Positions 8,077 through 16,274 of a stretch of 35,184 nt of DNA are shown piece by piece; within the stretch, counting starts at the first letter, position 1, and every line of letters begins with the position of its first letter. The position numbers and the translations under genes are program-made. The stretch comes from Archangium lipolyticum (lineage in GTDB: Bacteria > Myxococcota > Myxococcia > Myxococcales > Myxococcaceae): contig NZ_JANKBZ010000059.1 of assembly GCF_024623785.1 (NCBI RefSeq), forward strand, positions 1 through 35,184, in the 5' to 3' direction. Under the pieces are notes generated by a model. It made no database searches. It was not told the DNA's origin and saw only the letters and a list, made by a program, of their open reading frames with translations.

Positions 8077-9054
8077 TCAAGTCGCAAGCCGGATGCGAGC
8101 CGTGTCCGCGATGGTCGCCAGCGCCTGGCGCTTCAAGCTGGCCGCCTTGCCCATCCATATGGATTCGAGGCGCAGTGCGTCCACGCTCTTGCCCTTTGGG
8201 ACTCGGGTGTGCCGGTGGTGATCGGCGTACTCGCTGAACGCCTGGAGCGCTCCCCACGCGGTACCGCGGATGGAACCCGCGAGTCCCCGGCCGGCGTGGA
8301 ACAGCTCCACGACCTTGTTACGCCCCTTCATCAGGCGTGGGTGCTCAGCCTCGTCCTGGGGCAGCGGCATCACCAAGTCGATGACGTTTCGCAGCTGGTG
8401 CTCGCTGAAGCGCGTCATAGCGAGGTGGTCGGAGAGTGCCGCGAAACGCTCGTAGCCCTGCACCAAGCGCCGGAAGGCCCTGCCGGCCTCGTCGAGTCGC
8501 GCCTTAGCGCTTGAAGTGTGCAGGATTTGCCACTCCGCCCCGTCCCGCTCCCCGAGCGCGACACCGATGGTGTTCTGGCACACCACGCGCGTGGCCACGT
8601 TCTTGAGGGTGATGGCCGTGCTGCCGTCATGGCCGCAGTACCCCAGCACATACTTCTTGATGGGGGACTTGTCGCCACGGACCTGGATGTCGCCGGGGAG
8701 CTCGCCCAGAAGCCATCCGCGTACGCCGTTGCGGCCCAGCGTTCCGGCGGTGTGGAAGATGCAGCGCATGCCACCGGCGGCCTCCACGAGTGTGCGGGCC
8801 ACCTCCTCGAACTGGATGACCTCGTAGCCCCGGTTGACGGTGGCTAGGTACTCGCCCGTGTCCTGTCGGAAGAGGGCCTTCTTGTCCGGAATGGGCTCAT
8901 CCATGCCCGGGGCGAAGACGGGCCGCTCCTCCGCTCTGTAGAAGCCGGCGGCCTCCACGATGGACTCGTAGTCGGTATTCTGCGGCAGCTGCGTGCCCAG
9001 GCCATGCCAGGGCTCCTGGCCCACGTAGGCCATTTGGTTGATGTCGTGCGGCAT
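8077..9054 (-). CDS. DUF932 phage/plasmid-like protein (TIGR03299 type), 325 aa
   Basis: Starts MPHDINQMAYVGQEPWHGLG, the typical N-terminus of DUF932 proteins of phages and plasmids (phage/plasmid-like TIGR03299). The body has YCGHDGSTAITLKNVATRVVCQNT, split by the conserved GHDGS and VCQNT elements, and a helical C-terminal half. The molecular function is unknown; homologues occur in plasmids, phages and conjugative elements, often near recombination or replication genes. The start at 9054 is set by AAGGAGGAG five bases upstream; the longer reading from 9147 has no such signal. A terminator follows. Confidence 0.9.
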   Translation of the reverse strand: MPHDINQMAYVGQEPWHGLGTQLPQNTDYESIVEAAGFYRAEERPVFAPGMDEPIPDKKALFRQDTGEYLATVNRGYEVIQFEEVARTLVEAAGGMRCIFHTAGTLGRNGVRGWLLGELPGDIQVRGDKSPIKKYVLGYCGHDGSTAITLKNVATRVVCQNTIGVALGERDGAEWQILHTSSAKARLDEAGRAFRRLVQGYERFAALSDHLAMTRFSEHQLRNVIDLVMPLPQDEAEHPRLMKGRNKVVELFHAGRGLAGSIRGTAWGALQAFSEYADHHRHTRVPKGKSVDALRLESIWMGKAASLKRQALATIADTARIRLAT

Positions 9055-9661
9055 GGTGCTCCTCCTTGTCGATGAGTGAGGGCGCGCCTCGATCTCTCGG
9101 AACGCGGGCTGGATGGGTCCCGGGTCCCGCTCGTTCGCGGTGCGCACCTCTGGATGGGTTGGAGGACTGCGGCGGTCGGTTGGCCGACGCCAGCAGGGGG
9201 AGTCCCTGCCACCGGCTTATACCGAGGCGTGCTCTTCCGATTCGGCGGGGGCGGAACCGCGGCTCTACGCCTCGTTCATGCCGGAAGCTGAGCTCTCTTT
9301 ACCGCGTAAAGAGGCGTGTTGGCGCGACCGTGAATGGCGAGCCGACCCTCCGTGTCTCGCCTCCGCGCACCACGCGATGAGGGCCACGGTGGTGATGGCT
9401 TGAGCCCGGCGTACGGCGAACCGCGTAAGCTTTGAGATTCGGGGCTGGACGCTACCAGAGGAGTAACCCAGGTGCGCTTGCTCCTCACGTCACGAAACGC
9501 CTTGGCTACCATTCCTCCCTCGGAACCAGGGCTGTGCCGCTCTGACGGGTTGACTAGGGATGGGAACCTTGGCGGTAGTGCTGGGCTTTCCTTCTGCGAT
9601 TGGCTGTGTTACCCGTAGCAGCACAATCCAGCCGCAACCCATGCACATCGGAGGTGTTGTC
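9055..9661. promoter_or_regulatory. Divergent intergenic region with a palindrome
   Basis: This 607-bp region separates the minus-strand DUF932 gene from the plus-strand lipoprotein-pseudokinase-XRE operon, so it should hold promoters for both. The clearest element is CTCTTTACCGCGTAAAGAG at 9295-9313 (8-bp arms). No coding frame looks real. A shorter piece, ACCGCGTAA, recurs near 9420. Confidence 0.45.
9295..9313. promoter_or_regulatory. Operator-like palindrome
   Basis: Arms CTCTTTAC and GTAAAGAG around a three-base centre CGC. It lies between divergent genes and upstream of an operon with three XRE regulators, so it is a candidate binding site for one of them. Only one full copy was found. 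Confidence 0.35.
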
Positions 9662-10276
9662 ATGCCGCGCGTTTCTTCCTCGCGTCGGACGGGGATTCGT
9701 CTTGCTTCGACTCCCGCCCGCTCCCCCTTGGGCCTTCTCACGCTGCTCTCCGTGGTCCTGCTGTGTCCCCTCGCGTGCGCGAGCAACAGCCCGCCCCAGG
9801 CGTATGCCTCCACCCGGGATGCACTCGCGGATCTGGACGAGTTCGGAGCGCTGCTCATGCGGGCGGGGCTTCCTCCGGAGTTGCTGCCCTCGGGACGCGA
9901 GGTGTCCCCGGAGCAGGCCAAGCAGCTCCGGTTGCAGTTTCACCTCTACCCGCTCTATCCGCCCAAGCCCGTGGAGTACGCCCCCTGGCTCGTCGCGGAC
10001 GTGCTACTGCTCGACATCACTTTCAAGAGCACCGCCGTTTCCCGGGCTGAGCTGGGCCGTCGCATCCAGGAGTTCAAACCCCTCCTGGTGCTCCGCCCCG
10101 ACGGCTACCTCGCTGAGGCGCTCACCGGCAGGGCCGAGCGATGCGTAGGTCCGGTGGAGGTGAAGGACAACACCTACCGCGCTGGCGACTACGAGCTGGG
10201 CGCCTTCTACAGGCCCGATGAGAACAACGAGCCGCAACCCGTTTCCGTTGGCGGGCAGTCCGCCGCATCCCATTAG
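9662..10276 (+). CDS. Lipoprotein with SitA-type central domain, no toxin domain, 204 aa
   Basis: Residues 1-39 are a lipoprotein-like signal (basic Arg-rich start, hydrophobic LGLLTLLSVVLL, then CPLAC with the likely lipidated Cys at 39). Residues about 121-193 (SRAELGRRIQEF, VLRPDGYLAEALTGR, VGPVE, RAGDYELGAFY) align with residues 150-222 of the 520-aa lipoprotein at 17300-18862. The protein ends shortly after this domain, so it lacks the long C-terminal part. The start is set by GGAGG seven bases upstream; the in-frame start at 9560 is rejected. It is followed after 24 bp by the pseudokinase, suggesting an envelope partner of that protein. Confidence 0.75.
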   Translation: MPRVSSSRRTGIRLASTPARSPLGLLTLLSVVLLCPLACASNSPPQAYASTRDALADLDEFGALLMRAGLPPELLPSGREVSPEQAKQLRLQFHLYPLYPPKPVEYAPWLVADVLLLDITFKSTAVSRAELGRRIQEFKPLLVLRPDGYLAEALTGRAERCVGPVEVKDNTYRAGDYELGAFYRPDENNEPQPVSVGGQSAASH

Positions 10277-10300
10277 CCGCTTCCTCGCCAAGACTCGTCC

Positions 10301-11464
10301 ATGTCTCGCTCACCTCACGGCCCTGCTGCTCGCATCACCTTCGAGTCCGGTGGCTACCGCTACAGCATCTTGCGCCACCTCGTCACCCACCCCCAGTACG
10401 ACACCCTCCTGCTCGCCTCGCGCCAACACGCGGAGGGTGGGCCCGTCAAACTGGTGGAGCTCAAGCCCGTGGTGTTGGAGGAGGGCCATGAGGGACTAGA
10501 GCGCGTGCTCGAGGAGGTGCGGCTCGCCCGTTTCCTACGGCACCCCAACAACATCGCCGCCGTGTACGGGTATGCGGTGCAGAACGAGCTGCCCTACATC
10601 GTCATGGAGCACATGCGCGGCTGCTATCTCCTCACCGCCATGGACGCCGCCGTGGCCGTGGGCCGCCGCCTGTCTCCGGCCTTCGCCGCCTACGTCGCCG
10701 GTGAGGTGGCGGACGCCCTCGACTTCGCGCACCGTGCCGTGGACGAAGCGGGCCGTCCTCTCCACCTGGTGCACCGGGCCGTGGGCCCCATGCGTATCCG
10801 CCTCGGGCGCAATGGTCGCGTCCAGGTCACCAACTTCGGCGCCGCTTATTCGGAGCTGCTGGGCCGCATCCGCTCGCCGGACGGACTCCTTCGGGGGGAC
10901 CCGTCCTACATCGCTCCGGAGATTCTCCTGGGCTTCCTACGGCCCGAGCCGGGCCAGCGTGACGTGCTCACTCCCAGGAATCTCGACGGACGCGCAGACA
11001 TATTCTCGGTCGGCTTGGTTCTGCTGGAGATGCTCCTGGCGAGCTACCCCCTCGACCCGCCCGACTCCCTGTGGCGGGACGTGAAGCGCCGCTTCCCGGC
11101 AGAAGTCCGTAGCGAGGTGCCCACCTTCATCAATCTGGAGACGCTCGCCGACCGCGTGCTGCACTTTGGCCCGGAGGAAGTTCAACGAGTGGCCGAGGAG
11201 TTGCCGACGCCGCTACGGCAGATTGTCTCCAAGGCGCTGCGCCCTAACCCAGATGAGCGCTACCAGACCGCGGGCGAGCTGCGCGACGAGCTGCACGCCT
11301 ACCTACGTGCATCACCTCAACCCTACGGAGCTAAGGACGCCGAGGAGGAGTTGGCCGAGACTCTCAAGGAAGCCTCCGACCTCGACAAGCTGGCCGCCCA
11401 CGCTGGCGTGGAGCGGGGCGTGCTCCCCGTGCCGCCCGACATCGATACCGACGACTTCCACTGA
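10301..11464 (+). CDS. Ser/Thr protein pseudokinase, 387 aa
   Basis: Overall kinase fold: alpha-C region with EEVRLARFLRHPN (71-83), hinge YIVMEHM (99-105), APE (205-207) and ADIFSVGLVLLEML. The catalytic elements are broken. HRD is HRA (158-160), so the catalytic Asp is Ala. The metal-binding Asn five residues on is Arg165. DFG is NFG (178-180). There is no Gly-rich loop at the N-terminus. It should therefore not phosphorylate by the normal mechanism and more likely acts as a binding or allosteric partner, perhaps of the active kinase at 13 kb. There is no membrane segment. It is co-transcribed with the upstream lipoprotein and with the XRE gene nine bases downstream. Confidence 0.85.
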   Translation: MSRSPHGPAARITFESGGYRYSILRHLVTHPQYDTLLLASRQHAEGGPVKLVELKPVVLEEGHEGLERVLEEVRLARFLRHPNNIAAVYGYAVQNELPYIVMEHMRGCYLLTAMDAAVAVGRRLSPAFAAYVAGEVADALDFAHRAVDEAGRPLHLVHRAVGPMRIRLGRNGRVQVTNFGAAYSELLGRIRSPDGLLRGDPSYIAPEILLGFLRPEPGQRDVLTPRNLDGRADIFSVGLVLLEMLLASYPLDPPDSLWRDVKRRFPAEVRSEVPTFINLETLADRVLHFGPEEVQRVAEELPTPLRQIVSKALRPNPDERYQTAGELRDELHAYLRASPQPYGAKDAEEELAETLKEASDLDKLAAHAGVERGVLPVPPDIDTDDFH

Positions 11465-11473
11465 GAACGCACC

Positions 11474-11893
11474 ATGGCCCAGGTACATAAGACACAAGCG
11501 AAGCTGGCCCTTCACCTCGGAGCGATGGCACGCGAGGCGCGTGCACGCGCGGGGCTGACGCAGGAGGAAGCGGCTGAGCGCATTGGCGTGGCGACGGAGG
11601 TGTACGGGCGCCTGGAGCGCGGCAACATGCTCCCCAGCCTTCCCACGCTCATGCGCCTGTGTCGCGCTCTGGCCGTGGATGCGAACCGGCTGCTGGGCTT
11701 CTCGTCCTCGACGCCTCCCGCATGGCTCACCCTCGAGATTCCCGGTGAAGACGAATCACCCGCGGTGCGCCGTCTTCTTCGCTCGGTGCGCAGGCTCAAG
11801 CCGCGGCAACTCACCGCGCTCAGCAACGTCGCCAGTGCCCTATTGCCCTCTCCGGGCGCACGGGCCCCACGCAAGACGAAACACGCTTCTTGA
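11474..11893 (+). CDS. XRE family regulator 1, 139 aa
   Basis: The helix-turn-helix spans about residues 14-70: AREARARAGLTQEEAAERIGV, then VYGRLERGNMLPSLPTLMRLCRALAVDANRLLGF, the HTH_3 pattern. A linker ending in TPPAWLT leads to a small C-terminal helical module (AVRRLLRSVRRLKPRQLTALSNVASALL) shared with its neighbours. It starts nine bases after the pseudokinase and its stop overlaps the region where the next paralogue begins. Likely a transcription factor of this operon; ligand or partner unknown. Confidence 0.88.
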   Translation: MAQVHKTQAKLALHLGAMAREARARAGLTQEEAAERIGVATEVYGRLERGNMLPSLPTLMRLCRALAVDANRLLGFSSSTPPAWLTLEIPGEDESPAVRRLLRSVRRLKPRQLTALSNVASALLPSPGARAPRKTKHAS

Positions 11894-11904
11894 AGGCATG
11901 GCCG

Positions 11905-12318
11905 ATGGATATGGACGCGGCGTTGAAGAAGTACCTCGGAGATGCGGCTCGGGCGGCCCGCCTGGAAAAGGGCTTCTCTCAGGCCCAGGTCGCCCAGAGC
12001 GCCGAGCTGGCCACGGCTGTTTACGGACGCATCGAGCGCGGTGAGATGATGCCCAGCCTTCCGGCGGTGCAGCGGCTGTGCCGAGCGCTGGACGTCGATG
12101 CGAATACGCTGCTGGGGTTTTCATCTCCGACGCCGCCCGCGTGGTTCACTTCACCGCCTCCGAAGGAGAGGCCGGCTGTCCACGAATTCCTCCGCACGGC
12201 ACGCCGGATGAAACCTCGCCAACTCAGAGCGCTGCGGGGCGTGGCCCAGGCCATGCTCACGACGAACTCGAGCACTTCCCGACGGCCCACGCCCTCGACG
12301 CAAGACGCCCGCTGCTGA
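11905..12318 (+). CDS. XRE family regulator 2, 137 aa
   Basis: Close paralogue of the preceding gene: helix-turn-helix ARLEKGFSQAQVAQSAEL and VYGRIERGEMMPSLPAVQRLCRALDVDANTLLGF, the same TPPAWFT linker and the same C-terminal module (FLRTARRMKPRQLRALRGVAQAML). The ATG at 11905 has GAAGG eight bases upstream; a TTG at 11890 that overlaps the previous stop is an alternative. The strong similarity to regulator 1 points to tandem duplication. Confidence 0.85.
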   Translation: MDMDAALKKYLGDAARAARLEKGFSQAQVAQSAELATAVYGRIERGEMMPSLPAVQRLCRALDVDANTLLGFSSPTPPAWFTSPPPKERPAVHEFLRTARRMKPRQLRALRGVAQAMLTTNSSTSRRPTPSTQDARC

Positions 12319-12397
12319 CCATGACCCGCCTGAAGCTGCACCGATGAAGGACCCTCACCATCCGGCGTGCGGCACGACGCGCGGAGGACTTTGGTAG

Positions 12398-12799
12398 ATG
12401 CGACCCATGGAACTCGAACAGCTACAGCCCGAACAGCTCCAGCAATCCCTGGGAGAAGTGGCCCGTGCGGCTCGCGAGCGGCTGGGGCTCACCCAGGCCC
12501 AGGTCGCGCGCCAGGCCGGAATCGCCGCCAATGTTTATGGTCGCATTGAACGCGGCGGAATGATGCCCGCCGTCCCGACGCTGCGAAAGCTTGCGCGCAC
12601 CCTCGGCATCTCCGCAGACGCGCTGCTCGCGTTAAGCCCCACTGATGTGGCCGCCTCCGTCGATGCGCCCGCCCCCGAGGGCAGCCTGTCGCCGGAGCTG
12701 CTGCAACTCGTGAGCATGCTGCGCGGGTGGAGCCCCGCGAAGGTGAAGCGGCTGATTCGGGTGTTGAAGGTGTTGGAGAACGCGACCGACGACGAGTGA
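12398..12799 (+). CDS. XRE family regulator 3, 133 aa
   Basis: Third tandem paralogue. Helix-turn-helix: ARERLGLTQAQVARQAGI, then VYGRIERGGMMPAVPTLRKLARTLGISADALLAL. The C-terminal module is present but more divergent (LLQLVSMLRGWSPAKVKRLIRVLKVLE), closer to the minus-strand XRE gene at 20.5 kb. GGAGG lies ten bases upstream. A gap of 79 bp separates it from regulator 2, so it may have its own promoter. Confidence 0.88.
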   Translation: MRPMELEQLQPEQLQQSLGEVARAARERLGLTQAQVARQAGIAANVYGRIERGGMMPAVPTLRKLARTLGISADALLALSPTDVAASVDAPAPEGSLSPELLQLVSMLRGWSPAKVKRLIRVLKVLENATDDE

Positions 12800-12983
12800 G
12801 CGGACGCAACGAGATTGGGCTGGGGCCAGGGGCCGAGCTGCACCCGGACTTTGGAGGGGTACTGGTGTGCGCCGCCCCTGGCTCTGGCCGCTGTACGCGA
12901 GGCAAGCGTCTGTGCTCCGCGTGGACACGGGCACGCGCCAGGTGTGATTCAAGCAGCGCAACCTGAGAGCCGAGTCGTGCTAG

Positions 12984-13011
12984 CCTCCAACTCCGGAGGT
13001 CGACTCATTCC
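12984..13011 (+). promoter_or_regulatory. Ribosome binding site inside a small stem
   Basis: GGAGG (12995-12999) upstream of the kinase start can pair with CCTCC (12984-12988) six bases before it, and CTCCGGAG is itself palindromic. The Shine-Dalgarno site is also rather far (12 bases) from the ATG. This may keep kinase translation low. Confidence 0.3.
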
Positions 13012-15174
13012 ATGCAACTCCCGCCGTTCAAGCAGCCCGAGTCCGGGGACATTGTTGGTGACTACCGCCTCACAGCAAAGCTGGGCGATGGTGGACAGGG
13101 GCTCGTCTTCAAGGCCGAGCGCGCGGGCCGCTTCTTCGTCATCAAGTTCTTCCGTGCCCGCGAGCTGGACGCATGGGGCCTCATGGAGGTGTCCATCCTC
13201 CAGAAATTCAAGCACCCCAACATCGTCCGCGTCCGTGGCTACGACCGCTGGCCCGACCCTGACCACGGCTACTTCTACATCGTCATGGAGTGGGTGGACG
13301 GCCTGACGCTGGAGCAGTACGCCCTCACGGAAAACCCGTGTGCCCGCCGGTGCGCGGGCCTCATGCTGACGCTGGCCCGCACCCTCGGAGCGGTGCATCG
13401 CAAGAATGTCCTTCACCGTGACATCAAGCGGGACAACATCATCATCCGCTCGCGCAACGTGGAGCCCGTGCTGGTGGACTTCGGCATAGGCGCCGTGGCC
13501 GAGGCCACCCCGGTGCCCGGCTCCAGCGTGCTTCCACCCGGAACGCAGGAGTACGTGAGCCCCGAGGCATGGCGCTTCCTCGGGGAGAACGCGGGCGATC
13601 CGGTGAGCTACAAGTCCCAGGTGTCCGACGAGCTGTGGGCGCTGGGCGTTACCTTCTACTGGCTCCTCACCAACCGGCTGCCCTTTGGCACCCGGCGCAA
13701 CCCTCTCATGGTGAAGGCGATTCTCGGCACGACTCCTCCGGCCCCGCACGAGTGCAATCCTCGGGTGCCCAAGGCGCTGTCCGACGTGTGCATGCGCATG
13801 TTGGAGAAGGAGCCCGCCGTGCGCTTCCCGGACATGGCGGCGCTGTGCGCGGTGCTCGAGTCGGCGTTGGCCGAGGCCCGGGGCGACGCGAGCTGGGACG
13901 TGCCACTGGGCGACCCGGATACGCCCGAAGAGGCGATGACGGATGAGGTTCCAGCGCAGGTGCCCTGGGACGAGGAGGAACTCGCGGTGCGCAGGTGCTT
14001 CGCACCGCCGCGACGCGGACAGAAGAAGCTGAGTGCCGAGGAGAGCCGTACTTCTGTGGTTGCTCCGCCTGTCATGCCCGCCGCGCCTCCAAGCCCCGCG
14101 CCGGTGGCCGAGGCCCTGGCGGCGCGCATGGCGGCCATATTCCCCGCCCATGCCTGGGAAGGCGTGCCGCTCCCCGAGGGGGAAGTGGCAGCTCCGCCGT
14201 TGCCGGCGGTGCAGGGCTCCGCGGTTCCCGAGTCGGGGGTCGTCGCCTCTCAGATGAGGTATGCAGGACCCACGCGCGAAGCCGTTCCGAGGCGAGGGCC
14301 ATTGAGGCTCGCAGTCTCGCGGGCCTTCCCCACCTTCATGGGCACTCTGCCCGTGCGCGCCGTGGCTCTGGACGGCCTACGCCGGGCGGCGTTGGTGCTG
14401 GTGTTGATGGCAGTGGCGGCTGCGGCCAGTGCGGGCGCGGTGCTCGCCGCCTCTCCCTCTCAGGCAGGCGGTATTACGCAGCACCAACCTGCATCAGAAC
14501 CCCTTACGTCTTCCGGCAACAACCCGACTCTTCACACCTACCTTGCCCGGGAATTGGCGGTTTCGCGGGAGTCGCCGCAAGCTGGCGGGGGCGCGGCGCT
14601 GTTTTTGCCTTCCACCCCCGCGCCGGCATTCACCACCGCCATGCTTCGTAAGGAAGACTTCAGCGTGAACACCCCCGAGAAGCCCCAGCCCCAGGCCCGG
14701 CGTGCCCGTTTCGCGGAGAAGTGCGTTACCGCGGCCTGCTGCGCCGTCCTCGGCGGCTGCGTTGGCGTGCCCTCGGTGCGCCCCGCCCCCAAGCCCGAGG
14801 CGTGCCCCACGAGCGCCGTGGACACCATGAATGCGTTGGGCATCCACATTGGGCAAGAAGCCTTTGGCTCTTTCCCCGTTGTCGGGGGTGCCAAGCCCGT
14901 CACCGTGACGGAATACAGCACGTTCACACTAACGACCGACTTGGGAGAGCTGAGGCCGGGCACAGTCCTTTCCGGGCGGCTCATCTTCGCGGAGGACCGT
15001 GTCTATGGCCGATTCAAACAGGCCAAGGCGCCGAGCGGGAAGACGTACCCCGTCTGCTTGGAGCTGAGGAGCCGGGCGGGTGAGCTTGGCGTGAAAATGA
15101 AGCCGGACGGCGGGCCTGACTCCGCAGTCGTCTCCTCCAGCCAAGACGTCAGGGCGGTGGATCGCTTCGAGTAG
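13012..15174 (+). CDS. Active transmembrane Ser/Thr protein kinase, 720 aa
   Basis: Complete Hanks-type kinase: Gly-rich loop LGDGGQG (24-30), Lys45 in VIKFF, HRDIKRDN (135-142), DFG (156-158) and SPE (183-185). A Pro/Ala-rich linker (about 300-450) leads to one membrane helix (about 459-480, LVLVLMAVAAAASAGAVLAA). The C-terminal 160 residues, with a Cys-rich hydrophobic stretch (CCAVLGGCVG), PEACP and a beta-rich end with YGRFKQAKAPSGKTYPVCLEL split by turns, form a domain I know from myxobacterial kinases; it is probably on the far side of the membrane as a sensor. Downstream lies a DUF2381 gene, a usual neighbour of such kinases. The pseudokinase operon lies upstream. Confidence 0.92.
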   Translation: MQLPPFKQPESGDIVGDYRLTAKLGDGGQGLVFKAERAGRFFVIKFFRARELDAWGLMEVSILQKFKHPNIVRVRGYDRWPDPDHGYFYIVMEWVDGLTLEQYALTENPCARRCAGLMLTLARTLGAVHRKNVLHRDIKRDNIIIRSRNVEPVLVDFGIGAVAEATPVPGSSVLPPGTQEYVSPEAWRFLGENAGDPVSYKSQVSDELWALGVTFYWLLTNRLPFGTRRNPLMVKAILGTTPPAPHECNPRVPKALSDVCMRMLEKEPAVRFPDMAALCAVLESALAEARGDASWDVPLGDPDTPEEAMTDEVPAQVPWDEEELAVRRCFAPPRRGQKKLSAEESRTSVVAPPVMPAAPPSPAPVAEALAARMAAIFPAHAWEGVPLPEGEVAAPPLPAVQGSAVPESGVVASQMRYAGPTREAVPRRGPLRLAVSRAFPTFMGTLPVRAVALDGLRRAALVLVLMAVAAAASAGAVLAASPSQAGGITQHQPASEPLTSSGNNPTLHTYLARELAVSRESPQAGGGAALFLPSTPAPAFTTAMLRKEDFSVNTPEKPQPQARRARFAEKCVTAACCAVLGGCVGVPSVRPAPKPEACPTSAVDTMNALGIHIGQEAFGSFPVVGGAKPVTVTEYSTFTLTTDLGELRPGTVLSGRLIFAEDRVYGRFKQAKAPSGKTYPVCLELRSRAGELGVKMKPDGGPDSAVVSSSQDVRAVDRFE

Positions 15175-15288
15175 CCGTCGGTCATGGGCTCGGTGGCTTG
15201 GAGGTCAGGCGCCTGGAGGGCGGGGGTGTGGTAGAGGCCGGACTCTTCCTGGCGCTCGCGCGCCACTCCCGTTGAAGGTTGACCTCCC

Positions 15289-16233
15289 ATGCTCCTCGCG
15301 CCTCCCGTCGCCCTCGTGGCGCTGGTTCTCCTGTCCACGCCCTCGGATGTCTCCGCGGCTCGCGGTATGGATGAGTGCGAAGCCGCGAGCCCGCGCATCG
15401 AGCTGTCCCCCACGCCCAACAAGGGACAGGCGCCAGTGGTGTGTATCGGCCCAGGTCTGCACATCACGTTCCGCTTCGACTCGTTGCTCCAGCATGAATC
15501 CCTGAAGATTCAGGAGCGGGAATGGTTCGAGGACTGGGCCTTGGGACAGCAGACGCTCACGCTGGTGCCCCGCGAGAACCTGGCCGCCGGAAAGCGGACT
15601 GAAGTGGACGTGTGCTTTGCGGACGGTGCTGCGCCCGCGTGCGCCACCTTCGAACTTGTGGTCCATCCCGGGCTCGGAATGCAGGAAATCAAGGTGTTGC
15701 GGCAGCCGCGCCCTGTGGCTCACTTCCAGCAAGTCGCCAAGGAGGCCGAGGCAGAGGTGCAGCAGTGCCGGGCGGAGGTGCGGCAGCTCCGCGCCGAGCG
15801 CGGCGTCCCGGATGGGCTGAGGGGCGCCATTGCTTCCAGCATCGTGGATGGAGAGAGAGGTGTCCTCGTCAAGGATCTGACTGACGATGTCACTCCGAAG
15901 GAGGGCAACGCTCTCGTCAAGGACCGCGTCTACAGCTACCGCGCCAAAGAGCGAGTGGCCGTGGAGGTGTACCTAGAGAATCCTAGCGCGACGCCGTGGA
16001 CGGCGGCGGGCGCGGTCCTTCGGGGGCACAAGGGCGAGGTGTTCAAGCCCCTCCCAATCTGGCAGCCGGACCCCATTCTACCGGCGGAGCCAGGACGCGA
16101 GTACAAGCGGCTGGGCCGTGTCGTGGTGGAACTCATGGCTACGGAGAAGGAGGCCCGGGGCACCTATACCCTCATCCTGTGGGACGCGGCTCGGCAACGC
16201 GCCGTGACACTCGACAATGTGACGTTTCCGTAG
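15289..16233 (+). CDS. DUF2381 family exported protein, 314 aa
   Basis: Signal peptide at residues 1-23 (LLAPPVALVALVLLSTP, cleavage after VSA). The mature protein matches DUF2381, a Myxococcus paralogous family: beta-rich N-terminal half with TFRFDSLL and TLVPRENLAAGKRTEVDVCF, a central Glu/Gln/Cys helix (EAEAEVQQCRAEVRQLRAE), then ERVAVEVYLENP and a final strand repeat with GTYTLILWD. Function is unknown; location is periplasm or outer membrane. It follows the active kinase by 114 bp in the same direction, and this pairing is frequent in myxobacteria, suggesting an envelope partner or target of the kinase. Confidence 0.88.
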   Translation: MLLAPPVALVALVLLSTPSDVSAARGMDECEAASPRIELSPTPNKGQAPVVCIGPGLHITFRFDSLLQHESLKIQEREWFEDWALGQQTLTLVPRENLAAGKRTEVDVCFADGAAPACATFELVVHPGLGMQEIKVLRQPRPVAHFQQVAKEAEAEVQQCRAEVRQLRAERGVPDGLRGAIASSIVDGERGVLVKDLTDDVTPKEGNALVKDRVYSYRAKERVAVEVYLENPSATPWTAAGAVLRGHKGEVFKPLPIWQPDPILPAEPGREYKRLGRVVVELMATEKEARGTYTLILWDAARQRAVTLDNVTFP

Positions 16234-16274
16234 GGGGCCGAAGGGCGCTGGATGCCATAGAACGCAGGGCGTTT

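Noticed and set aside
12849-12894. Two short matches (CTTTGGAGGGG and CTCTGGCCGCTGT) shared with 34961-34995
   Set aside because: The spacing differs by 11 bases and each match alone is near chance level in GC-rich DNA; no longer homology could be followed.
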